A stretch of DNA of 10,000 bases from Glandiceps talaboti (GCF_964340395.1 NC_135551.1:29491455-29501454); one strand, 5' to 3'. Counted from the stretch's first letter, positions 1-7,161 are shown. Notes: a model not told the origin generated them from the letters alone. Numbers and translations: made by a program.

Positions 1-65
1 TGTGTCTGGCCATGAGTAGACTACACATGTAGTACACCTATCCATAGCCTTTGTTATTGTCAGGG

Positions 66-77
66 GAGTGATCACTC
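66..77. repeat. 12-bp perfect palindrome GAGTGATCACTC
   Basis: The sequence GAGTGATCACTC equals its own reverse complement. It may be a binding site for a dimeric factor or simply chance. No partner site is seen nearby. Confidence 0.5.
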
Positions 78-410
78 AAGCAACGGTGATGTTCTATGAG
101 TAATAATCTGTTACTTTCGAACGATCGATCTGTTCTTACTGAATTGAAAGTTAGAACAACATTCTCAAAAACAAAATTACGTTGTAGTTTGTAGTTTGAA
201 GCTAGAACCCGACCATTCTGGTACCAGCCTATAATTTTTTTCTCCATTTTTTGCATTTATTGATTTCATCAGGAAATAAAAAAAAAACATACATAACATA
301 CATAATTGGTATATTAAAGTAAGAGCGAGAGAGAACGGTTAAACAGGAAAGGTTAACACCATAAAATGTCTTCCATAATTTGATCAGAACTCTTCGCATA
401 TCGTCATTGA

Positions 411-438
411 ATAGAACCTGGAATATAGAACCTGAAAT
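411..438 (+). repeat. Two-copy 14-bp tandem repeat
   Basis: ATAGAACCTGGAAT (411-424) is followed directly by ATAGAACCTGAAAT (425-438), with one difference in 14. This is a minimal tandem duplication. Its TAGAACC core recurs at four other places on the same strand (see findings). Confidence 0.75.
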
Positions 439-736
439 CGAGATGAATGATGATACATTTGTCATTGACATGCCAGGTTGCGAATGTTTCTGTCCAATCG
501 ACTATGTAGTATTTGTCACTTGTTAAATTTTACGAATAAAATGTTTGTCTATATTTAAAGGAGACCCGATGCTGTCAACATTTGTTTGTCGAACAAAAAC
601 GAGTCGGCATTGTTCACTTTTTATTTGTCACTGAAGTTGCCGATAGACTACTTCCCTGTATACAATGCATGTGTACTCGGAGTGTGACTGACATAGCATT
701 AAAAAATATTTGACCAATATAAATGCCAATGACATC

Positions 737-831
737 ATCGGCCAAACCCCAGACCACTACAGAAATATATAGTGTAGTGGTCTAAGGTCAAACTTATCAA
801 ATACCACAGCTAATATTTTAGATTGGCCGAT
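737..831. repeat. Nested inverted repeat
   Basis: An inner perfect 11-bp stem pairs AGACCACTACA (751-761) with TGTAGTGGTCT (773-783) across an 11-base AT-rich loop. An outer perfect 9-bp pair, ATCGGCCAA (737-745) and TTGGCCGAT (823-831), encloses it. A further 7-bp pair, TTTGACC (709-715) and GGTCAAA (786-792), crosses the outer pair rather than nesting with it. The outer arms are asymmetrically placed, so this is not one continuous hairpin. It could be the core of a degraded foldback element, a regulatory palindrome, or two independent inverted repeats. Confidence 0.6.
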
Positions 832-1006
832 AGCACCTTTACCATGACCTTGAAGATTGGAATTTCAAGGTGGATACTGATAAAAGAGGGGAATGACCTA
901 CTGAATGTATATCGGCAGGTCAGCCATTGCCTCAGAACAAATCAATACTAGCTATTTGCGAATAGAACCCAGGAACTTGATAAATCAGTACTTCTTACAC
1001 TGTACC

Positions 1007-1020
1007 ATTACCATGGCAAC
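1007..1020 (+). promoter_or_regulatory. RFX X-box-like motif
   Basis: ATTACCATGGCAAC matches the palindromic X-box consensus (GTNRCC, short spacer, RGYAAC) bound by RFX factors at all but the first base. RFX sites of this form commonly regulate cilia genes in animals, usually near a promoter, but no promoter or gene is visible here. The call rests on the motif alone and may be chance. Confidence 0.3.
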
Positions 1021-1420
1021 ATCTTAGTAGTAATGCAAAGAACGACAATTCAATAGCATACATAGTATGGTAGTAGTACTTCTTGTTCAGGTGATTACGA
1101 TAAAACTCCAGACATGTCTATGGCTGGCTAACATTCTAACTTTACTCATACAGAAATGAAAATATGAATTTAGTGGGCTGATGGAAAAGTAAGCAGAGAC
1201 TGTACTCTTGGTATCAATAGTGTCCATGGAGTTGTCAATATATTTTATTTTGAAAGATGAGTCATAACTTTGATGATCGTTTCTGTAATTTGATTTCTTA
1301 ATAAATAGAGCTTCCGTCTTCTTCCAATACTGAATACAATGGTCACTTTTGAAGAATTTCAGATAATTATTTGGACTGGGTTGTAACAGTCTTTACTACA
1401 TTTTTTCCACTCTGTGTGTG

Positions 1421-1434
1421 GTCAGCGTGCTGAC
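1421..1434. repeat. Short hairpin GTCAGC-GT-GCTGAC
   Basis: Six perfect base pairs surround a two-base centre. Outside them, CTGTG on the left and CACAG on the right allow an interrupted extension. The function is unknown. Confidence 0.45.
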
Positions 1435-1555
1435 ACAGACACGTTTATACATTTATATATACAGAAATATCAGACCTTCGTTACAAATTGCTTATTAAGA
1501 TAATTAGACCCCCACGCGATATCCTGTGGTCTGCACGAAACTTTTTCAGATTTAA

Positions 1556-1570
1556 CCCCCCCCCCCCCCC
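1556..1570. repeat. C15 homopolymer
   Basis: Fifteen consecutive C residues interrupt AT-rich sequence. The minus strand is therefore a G15 run capable of G-quadruplex formation, and the plus strand could form an i-motif. A G5-A-G4 run at 1623-1632 on the plus strand could pair with it. Tract length is likely polymorphic or error-prone. Confidence 0.9.
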
Positions 1571-2120
1571 ATTTAAATTAGCCAGCATACATCTTATAAC
1601 TAGATTAAGAAAATTGAAGCATGGGGGAGGGGTGTGCCAAGGGTACAATGTAGAACAGGCGTAAAGACGATACTCAGTGAAGGGTAATCGGGTGAACGCT
1701 GGTGGAAAGTAACCAATCACACAGCAGCTTACATGTGCTGCAGGCTACGCCCAAATCAACTTCTAGTGCATGATGCGAAGCTAGTTAGTATTTACATATG
1801 TAAATTATATTATAGAAGTGTATACAAATCTATGGGAAACACTTGGTATAGTTAAGCATGTGCACAAGCCTCTGATTTCACACTATATACCAAAATACAC
1901 CATCGTCTATGATGGACGTTGACAGTCTTCATGAATCAATTCACCATTACTACAATAGTTCATCTCTTAGTTCATTCGGATTTATCTGTAGAAAAAAGGG
2001 CTATGTCATGAATGTATTATTTTCATATTCCTGCTCAAGGGATATGAAATTTTATTCAACATGTAATCTAAATTCAAGAATTGTTTCTTGATAAATGAAC
2101 CAGATTGATTGTTATTTGAT
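1571..2120. other. Unique sequence, no gene found
   Basis: No convincing open frame. The minus-strand frame that reads through 1481-1720 owes part of its length to the C tract (a glycine run) and shows no domain. A plus-strand frame at 1909-2091 of 60 residues is serine- and tyrosine-rich with no recognisable feature. The only structure noted is the 16-bp palindrome at 1790-1805. Confidence 0.55.
1790..1805. repeat. 16-bp perfect palindrome ATTTACATATGTAAAT
   Basis: Every base pairs with its mirror partner. The centre CATATG is an E-box hexamer. A perfect palindrome of this length is uncommon by chance, although AT-rich composition raises the odds. Confidence 0.6.
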
Positions 2121-2280
2121 AGATGCCAGCGGGAATTATATCGCCCGTTTTTTATTGCAAATTACTTCCCTCCATCATAAAGCCGTATTTGCGCGGTGTT
2201 AAAATTGCCGTCTATTCCCTTTGTTTATATCGTGAAAACGTGTTTGATTTAGACAGAATTTCGTTAGTTAGCCGGCGGCA
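2121..2280. promoter_or_regulatory. CpG-dense block, possible regulatory element
   Basis: This 160-bp stretch has 33 C and 33 G and contains 12 CpG dinucleotides, against about 7 expected from composition. It includes homeodomain-like cores such as TTTATTGC and is unlike the flanking AT-rich DNA. A frame of 71 residues opens at 2123 but has no recognisable domain, and frames of this size are expected by chance at this base composition. A conserved non-coding element is one option and an unrecognised exon is another. Only cross-species comparison can decide. Confidence 0.25.
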
Positions 2281-2311
2281 AGACTTTAATGATAAATTCA
2301 TTTCATTTCAT

Positions 2312-2350
2312 AAGATATATAAATACATAATTCAGTGACATTTATATCTT
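2312..2350. repeat. AT-rich imperfect hairpin
   Basis: AAGATATATAAAT (2312-2324) pairs with ATTTATATCTT (2340-2350), with one TA step bulged and a 15-base loop. The AT-only stem makes biological meaning doubtful. Confidence 0.4.
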
Positions 2351-2704
2351 TAACAAGAATCACTATTGAAAACCGGGTGAGAATCGCAGAATTGCCTCAA
2401 GTTAGACGAGAACTCGCGTCGATTCGTACAGATTTCTTAGAAAACTGAGCTACATCCCTTGTGAAGCATATCGGCCCACTCATCTCACTGTGAAAGAAAG
2501 ATTAAACGAGTGAAAAGTTTGAAGCAGCTGAATAATGAATGTTGGTGGGACATAAAGACCAGCTTACTTATCCTGAATCAAAATGTCACAAGGATTTGCC
2601 AAATATCATGATGTGAATTTTTGATGGACTGTAATCTATGACTCATAAGACAACGGTGTGAAATGTCGAAGAAATGAAATGCAGTTAGGATAAGTCGTAT
2701 CATG

Positions 2705-2847
2705 TATACTAGTCTTGCTGCTAGACGTTCGGACTTTCCTTCGATACTATAAGCGAACGAAGTTCGCAGTGAGGATAGCGATGTTCGGTCGTGTGTCGTA
2801 TTTTATCGGAAGAACATCCGAGGTCTAGCAGATAGACTACATGTATA
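2705..2847. mobile_element. CpG-rich imperfect foldback, MITE-like or structured RNA
   Basis: The two ends are imperfect inverted copies. TATAC (2705-2709) pairs with GTATA (2843-2847), TAGTCT (2710-2715) with AGACTA (2834-2839), CTGCTAGAC (2718-2726) with GTCTAGCAG (2823-2831), TCGGA (2729-2733) with TCCGA (2817-2821), and CGATA (2742-2746) with TATCG (2804-2808). The 57-bp centre carries its own perfect hairpin, GCGAAC-GAA-GTTCGC (2753-2767). CpG is about twice expectation across 2721-2825. No transposase is encoded and no target-site duplication is clear. It could be a small non-autonomous foldback transposon, a structured non-coding RNA gene, or a cruciform-forming spacer. Confidence 0.45.
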
Positions 2848-3104
2848 TACCTGAGATTTCTTAACTAGTAGATATCTAGGAAGCATCGTACACTTTGTAT
2901 TTCTTGTACCGCCAACACATATTAGAACCTAGGAGAACCATTCTGCATAGAAGAGTTTGTGTTGTTCTAAGACGTTCTATATTAATTTTTCTAGTTCTGT
3001 AGTTTTCGTTATTTCCATTTTCTAGGCGAGTGCCGACGTGAAATTGATTTTTTATCGGGTGAAATACGACGTGGTAGTACCGTGCCTCTTGATAAAGAGA
3101 AGAA
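2848..3104. other. Unique spacer before the minisatellite
   Basis: AT-rich unique DNA with two GTTCTA copies (2963-2968 and 2974-2979) and one TAGAACC (2923-2929). No gene or further structure is seen. Confidence 0.55.
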
Positions 3105-3616
3105 TGACTATAGGGCTGACTGACTATAGGACTGACTGATTATAGGGCTGACTGACTATAGGACTGACTGACTATAGGGCTGACTGATTATAGGGCTGAC
3201 TGACTATAGAGCTGACTGATTATAGGGCTGACTGATTATAGGGCTGACTGACTATAGGACTGACTGACTATAGGGCTGACTGATTATAGGGCTGACTGAT
3301 TATAGAGCTGACTGACTATAGGGCTGACTGATTATAGGGCTGACTGATTATAGGGCTGACTGACTATAGGGCTGACAGACTATAGGGCTGACTAATTATA
3401 GGGCTGACTGACTATAGGGCTGACTGATTATATGGCTGGCTGATTATAGGGCTGACTGATTACAGGGCTGACTGACTATAGGACTGACTGACTATAGGGC
3501 TGACTAATTATAGGGCTGACTGACTATAGGGCTGACTGATTATAGGGCTGGCTGATTATAGAGCTGACTGATTATAGGGCTGACTGACTATAGGGCTGAC
3601 TGATTACAGGGCTGAA
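3105..3616 (+). repeat. 16-bp minisatellite, 32 units without indels
   Basis: The unit TGAYTATAGGGCTGAC repeats 32 times in perfect 16-base register from 3105 to 3616, with only the last base of the final unit diverged. All variation is by substitution. Position 4 alternates C/T, the eleventh base is A in units 2, 4, 10 and 24 (always with C at position 4), and GAG replaces GGG in units 7, 13 and 29. The period is not a multiple of three, and TGA and TAG stops recur in all forward frames, so it is not coding. Variants recur in a 6-7 unit order (see findings). There are no spacers, so it is not a CRISPR array. Confidence 0.95.
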
Positions 3617-3785
3617 CAACACTATGTATCTTACAGTCTAAGGTAATAAATTATAGAAAACACTTCCGAGACACCTTGTGAATCTCGTTTTCTCGCGTTA
3701 TTTGAAATGAAAACGGTAGTTTAGACGGGTGTTGTGTTCATAGGTTATTGTGAAGACTGTTCTTATAATATATTTAGGGTTGGTG
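3617..3785. other. Unique spacer between two tandem arrays
   Basis: About 170 bp of ordinary AT-rich sequence separates the 16-bp minisatellite from the compound tetranucleotide array. No gene, motif or repeat unit from either side is evident in it. Confidence 0.6.
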
Positions 3786-3875
3786 GGATGCTGGGTTGGT
3801 GGATTGGTTGGCTGATTAGTTGGTTGGTTGGTTGGTTGGTTGGTTGGTTGGTTGGTTGGTTGGTTGGTTGGTTGT

Positions 3876-3913
<38 letters not shown>

Positions 3914-4271
3914 CCTTGCTTGCTTGGTTTGTTTGGTTAGTTAGTTGGTTGATTGGATGGATAGATGGATGGATGGATGGATGGATGGATGGATGGATGT
4001 ATGTATGTATGTATGGATGGATGGATGGATGGATGGATGGATGGATGGATGGATGGATGGGTTGGTGGGCGGGTTGATGTGTTGGTTGGTTCAACGGTTA
4101 GGTGGACTGGTTGGATTTTCAGTGGGTTGGTTGGTTGGTGGGTTGGTTGGTTGGTGGGTTGGTTGGTTGGTTGGTTGGCTGATGTTTTGCTGGATGTTTG
4201 GTTGTTGGTTGGTTGGTTGGTTGGTTGGTTGGTTATAACAACATTACGTGTGTACGTGTGTATGTGTATGC

Positions 4272-4313
<42 letters not shown>

Positions 4314-4378
4314 GTTTTTCTGTGTCTGTGTCTGTGTCTCTGACTCTGTCTCTGTCTCTGTCTCTGTCTCTGTCTGTG
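3786..4378 (+). repeat. Compound tetranucleotide microsatellite
   Basis: The period-4 motif changes in steps: TTGG (pure 3819-3874), TTGC (about 3876-3926), TTGG/TTAG, GGAT (3955-3998), GTAT (about 3998-4014), GGAT (4013-4060), degenerate TTGG and GTGGG blocks (4061-4232), TG-rich (4245-4270), TCTG (4272-4310), then TCTGTG and TCTCTG hexamers (4319-4378). Most steps differ by one base, as expected if point mutations seed new motifs that then expand. Long open frames through it give only low-complexity peptides (WLVG, MDGW, QTDR) in several frames at once, a property of any stop-free tetranucleotide repeat, so no gene is called. Confidence 0.95.
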
Positions 4379-4591
4379 TAATACTCAAACGATACAGAAC
4401 TACTCTCGACTGACGACGTTCAGTTCGTGTTACCCCACCGAAGCACAGGGGCACGTACTCTATTACCGTATTGCTTAGATTGCCGTTTTCTTAGGAAAAT
4501 ATCATACGAATCTTGCTGCTACAAATGTATCAATCTCTATACTACGTAGAAATATTTATTTTATTTACTCTCTGTTTCCTTACAGGTAGGG

Positions 4592-4605
4592 ATATATAGT
4601 TAAAG
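4592..4605 (+). repeat. 14-mer shared with 7786-7799
   Basis: ATATATAGTTAAAG is identical at 4592-4605 and 7786-7799, and both copies follow CTTACAG by 5-6 bases. This may be a diverged dispersed repeat or coincidence in AT-rich DNA. Confidence 0.35.
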
Positions 4606-4806
4606 GGTTGTTATATTTTGTATGTAGGCCAGGAAAACAACAACCTAAGAAATATTACACGCCCGTATGCACCGAATCAGCAGCTACATACACAAGCTGA
4701 CAGCAACAATGTCGTACAGAATGTTTCCCACCAATAAAAATGTGTGCGTAACTAATCACACATTGCTGAAAGGTTTCAGGACTCACATGATACTTATTGC
4801 AAAGCA

Positions 4807-4818
4807 TTTGGCGGGAAA
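4807..4818 (+). promoter_or_regulatory. E2F consensus match
   Basis: TTTGGCGGGAAA is an exact match to the classical E2F site form. It sits in a short CpG-containing patch (about 4810-4890). No cell-cycle gene or promoter is visible, so this is a motif call only. Confidence 0.25.
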
Positions 4819-5103
4819 ATCGGCGGAACGACTAAACCATGTACACTATTCCGGTTCACGTCCTGGCATAACCTGGCGACCTTGAAACGGAATTAGACCT
4901 TACACATATCATTGCATATAACATGACACAGTAATATATCATATTACATCAATGGACAATATTACGAGCCCCTCGCTGCATAGCCGACCAAAATCAAAGA
5001 CACGCTAAAATTCCTGCAGATCTGATTATAAAGCGCCGAGTGTTTGTTCATCTTTTTTTTAAAAATATAATACTACTGCAACTTCCGTTTGATTGTTCAG
5101 GTC

Positions 5104-5307
5104 GTAAACAAACCATGCTGAATTAAAATTTATGTGTTTTGAGTAGCCGTGTCACGCTATACACGAACTCGTATATACAGTAAAAGTATTAAAGGGTCTT
5201 CATATTAACTACCTTGGGTGTTGGACAAGCGTACGCTTTTAGTCTAGATAAATTGTGATAAAATTGTATGATTCACCACGTTTCTGATTTAATGTTTGTA
5301 AACAAAC
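5104..5307 (+). promoter_or_regulatory. Pair of identical FOX-like sites
   Basis: GTAAACAAAC occurs at 5104-5113 and again at 5298-5307. It contains the forkhead core GTAAACA. The second copy lies in a mirrored context, GTTTGT-AA-ACAAAC (5294-5307). No linked gene is visible. Confidence 0.25.
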
Positions 5308-5371
5308 TGTTATGGTCCTGGGACGTTGACCCACAAGCCATGCTTCTGTTATACTGGCGCATCTGTAGTTG

Positions 5372-5386
5372 TTGGCAACGTGCCAA
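5372..5386. promoter_or_regulatory. Perfect NFI palindrome
   Basis: TTGGC (5372-5376) and GCCAA (5382-5386) are separated by exactly five bases, which is the full dimeric nuclear factor I consensus. The pairing extends to GTTGGCA-ACG-TGCCAAC (5371-5387). No promoter is identified nearby. Confidence 0.3.
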
Positions 5387-5452
5387 CTAAAATTACCATA
5401 GTGCATTGACTACATACTGTGTTGCGTTCCTGTCTGTTGACAAGTTGTGACA

Positions 5453-5462
5453 GTCACGTGGT
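5453..5462 (+). promoter_or_regulatory. E-box GTCACGTGGT
   Basis: A CACGTG E-box whose left flank CAGTCACGTG is shared with the palindromic copy at 8477-8486. A third GTCACGTG lies at 6715. These are candidate bHLH-leucine-zipper sites (USF/TFE type). Confidence 0.25.
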
Positions 5463-5776
5463 AATTAATGCCATGCATGTTAAAACTGGCGGTGGTTTTG
5501 CTAAATTACAATTGAACTATTAAAGAGCAATTATTTTGATGTTTGTTGTCAGTGAGAAATCGATTTTTGGAAACATGTAGTAAGGTATTGGCACTGAGAG
5601 GAAAAGGACTTTTGGTTCACTTCAACCTTGTCGTAGCCCAACATAAATAAATTTGATACTGGTAAAACTAACCTAGTTTTATTGCCAAACAGCTGGTGTA
5701 AAAATAAGCGGGTTTACTCTTGTATTTGTGGAAACCGACCATGCTTAATACAGGAAACAACCTGTTGTAAATAAAA

Positions 5777-5969
5777 GTATGTATGTATGTATGTATGTAT
5801 GTATGTATGTATGTATGTATGTATGTATGTATGTATGTATGTATGTATGTATGTATGTATGTATGTATGTATGTATGTATACATGCATGCATGCATGCAT
5901 GCATGCATGCATGCATGCATGCATGCATGCATGTATGTATGTATGTATGTATGTATGTATGTATGTATG

Positions 5970-6000
<31 letters not shown>

Positions 6001-6068
6001 TGTATATGTGTGTATGCATGTGTGTGAGTGAATGAGTGCGTGCGTGCGCGTGTGTATGTGCATGTGTG
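5777..6068 (+). repeat. (GTAT)26-(ATGC)12-(ATGT)17 array with TG-rich tail
   Basis: GTAT repeats at 5777-5880, ATGC at 5883-5930 and ATGT at 5931-5999, without interruption apart from AC at 5881-5882. A TG/GC-rich tail follows (6000-6068). Purines and pyrimidines alternate strictly from 5777 to 5999, and again at 6000-6026 and 6036-6068. The ATGC core is self-complementary and could extrude as a cruciform. Overlapping open frames on both strands (MYVC and IHTY peptides) are by-products of the repeat. Confidence 0.97.
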
Positions 6069-6714
6069 ACAAATTAATGTATACTTTTAAGTTTTATCGC
6101 AACGTGTCCCTAAAATAAGACGTGTATGTTGTCACGCAATGCAATGAAATGATGAAAGTCAGGTCAGTCATTGGTAGCTAATATCAATATACTACTATAT
6201 AGGTGATAATTTGGTGCTGTGGAATGTGTTATCACATTATACATTACGTCTTATCGAAGTAGGTGAGTGACGGTGGAGAAATCACCTTCCTTTGAGTTGC
6301 CGCCAATTACATCAATATATCATTATAAGATATCGTCCGATTTGTTATCAGTGTTCATGACGTAGAACTAGTCAGAATATTGTACAGGTATTTATTAATA
6401 TTAGACTGGTAAATACATCTCTCTTGGCGGCGTTTTCTTCGATATTCAGAGAGGGCACTACTAAATTGGTCGGTTTTTATTTACGTATTACATGTATTAA
6501 AAATACATATTACACACTGGGTCGGTATAGTTTCATGATATCCTGAAATTATACACGTCTATCGAAATTAATATACGCACTTTCATCTCTTGAAAATATT
6601 CGGCCAAAGAATTTAAGAATTCGAAGTGCAGTGATGATGTACTGACCGTGAACAATAAGCGATGATGTTTTATGAGAAGCAGTTGTCTACGTTTTGGTAA
6701 TTGAGATGTTGCAC

Positions 6715-6724
6715 GTCACGTGAC
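6715..6724. promoter_or_regulatory. Palindromic E-box GTCACGTGAC
   Basis: This 10-bp palindrome is the high-affinity form bound by USF and by MiT/TFE factors (the CLEAR element). It lies in a 28-bp cluster of four ACGT cores at 6713, 6718, 6731 and 6737. An identical 10-mer is at 8477-8486. Confidence 0.35.
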
Positions 6725-7087
6725 TCGAATACGTGTACGTGATAAATTCATAGCATACATAACAGTCGACGATTCGTAATTACTTTAGAATATCGATATG
6801 ATGCTCATAGTCATAAAATCGAAGACCAAATTGTAAATATCTGACTTTGTCACTCAAGTGGGTGTCCCAAATCAGACTCATGGTGGCGCTCTTTACAAAC
6901 GGAATGGCCCCGGATTCATTACCCGTTGGATTAGCACTTTCATATGTCTAAAATATATGTATTACTTAGAATGTGAATTTATACCCCACAATTCATATTA
7001 TAAGGATAGGATAAGATCATACTAGACACTAAACAATACAGTAAATTTAATATTTTTTGTGAGGAGGTGCCTGAATGTTATCCCATG

Positions 7088-7099
7088 TGTACATGTACA
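7088..7099. repeat. 12-bp palindrome TGTACATGTACA
   Basis: Perfectly self-complementary. It is also an internal repeat of TGTACA-type hexamers. No partner is seen. Confidence 0.45.
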
Positions 7100-7161
7100 A
7101 GCCTTTTGATTATGATGAGCCATATATAATGACTTCTTATGACATCCTTATTCTTTTGCAT

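Larger units (their letters stand above)
1..708. other. Unique AT-rich sequence, no gene found
   Basis: No open frame here exceeds what stops would allow by chance in AT-rich DNA. The two longest frames, both on the minus strand, give peptides of about 70-80 residues with no recognisable domain. Small items seen are a 12-bp perfect palindrome (66-77), an A run around 278-287 next to short CATA repeats, and a two-copy 14-bp tandem repeat (411-438). Nothing suggests exons, RNA genes or mobile-element ends. Confidence 0.6.
832..1480. other. Unique sequence, no gene found
   Basis: Stops are frequent in all frames and no domain-like peptide is visible. The stretch contains an RFX X-box-like sequence (1007-1020) and a near-palindrome, GTCAGC-GT-GCTGAC (1421-1434), flanked by TG-rich and CA-rich sequence that lengthens the pairing imperfectly. 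Otherwise nothing is recognised. Confidence 0.6.
4379..5776. other. Unique sequence, no gene found
   Basis: A 72-codon frame at 4667-4885 and shorter ones lack recognisable domains and are within chance expectation. The stretch does hold several exact transcription-factor consensus matches: E2F-like (4807-4818), two identical FOX-like 10-mers (5104-5113, 5298-5307), an NFI palindrome (5372-5386) and an E-box (5453-5462). It also has a 7-bp hairpin, GTAATAT-ATC-ATATTAC (4931-4947). These suggest possible regulatory DNA but prove nothing alone. Confidence 0.5.

Noticed and set aside
2123-2338. 71-codon frame starting with ATG as a small protein gene
   Set aside because: At this base composition several frames of this length are expected in 10 kb by chance, and no domain or homology is recognisable.
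3105-3616. CRISPR array
   Set aside because: Units are contiguous 16-mers with no unique spacers, in a eukaryotic context with no cas genes.
3105-3616. T7-like phage promoter resemblance of GACTATAGGG in each unit
   Set aside because: Matches only the downstream half of that promoter. The upstream recognition bases differ, and the context is a eukaryotic tandem repeat.
3734-4454. Several long open frames on both strands across the tetranucleotide array (WLVG, MDGW, IHPS, QTDR peptides)
   Set aside because: A stop-free period-4 repeat is open in every frame. The peptides are pure low complexity and occur in overlapping frames and both strands.
4667-4885. 72-codon frame as a gene
   Set aside because: Same chance argument. 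The peptide has no recognisable motif and there is no start, splice or promoter support.
5640-5774. Short cysteine-rich open frame (SCICGNRPC) ending at a TAA at 5772-5774, resembling the end of a zinc-finger or piggyBac-type protein
   Set aside because: Cysteine spacing (CxC) does not fit the piggyBac CxxC pattern, no upstream transposase sequence is seen, and its length is within chance.
5668-6072. Overlapping open frames (MYVC, IHTY peptides) across the GTAT/ATGC array
   Set aside because: Direct by-product of repeats lacking stop codons. No non-repetitive coding sequence is attached.
6261-6268. AGGTGAGT as a real 5' splice site
   Set aside because: Good consensus, but no open frame or acceptor defines an exon around it.
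6470-6510. Hairpin ATGTATT-AAA-AATACAT as a terminator
   Set aside because: Intrinsic terminators are a bacterial feature. In this AT-rich eukaryotic DNA it is an ordinary short inverted repeat.
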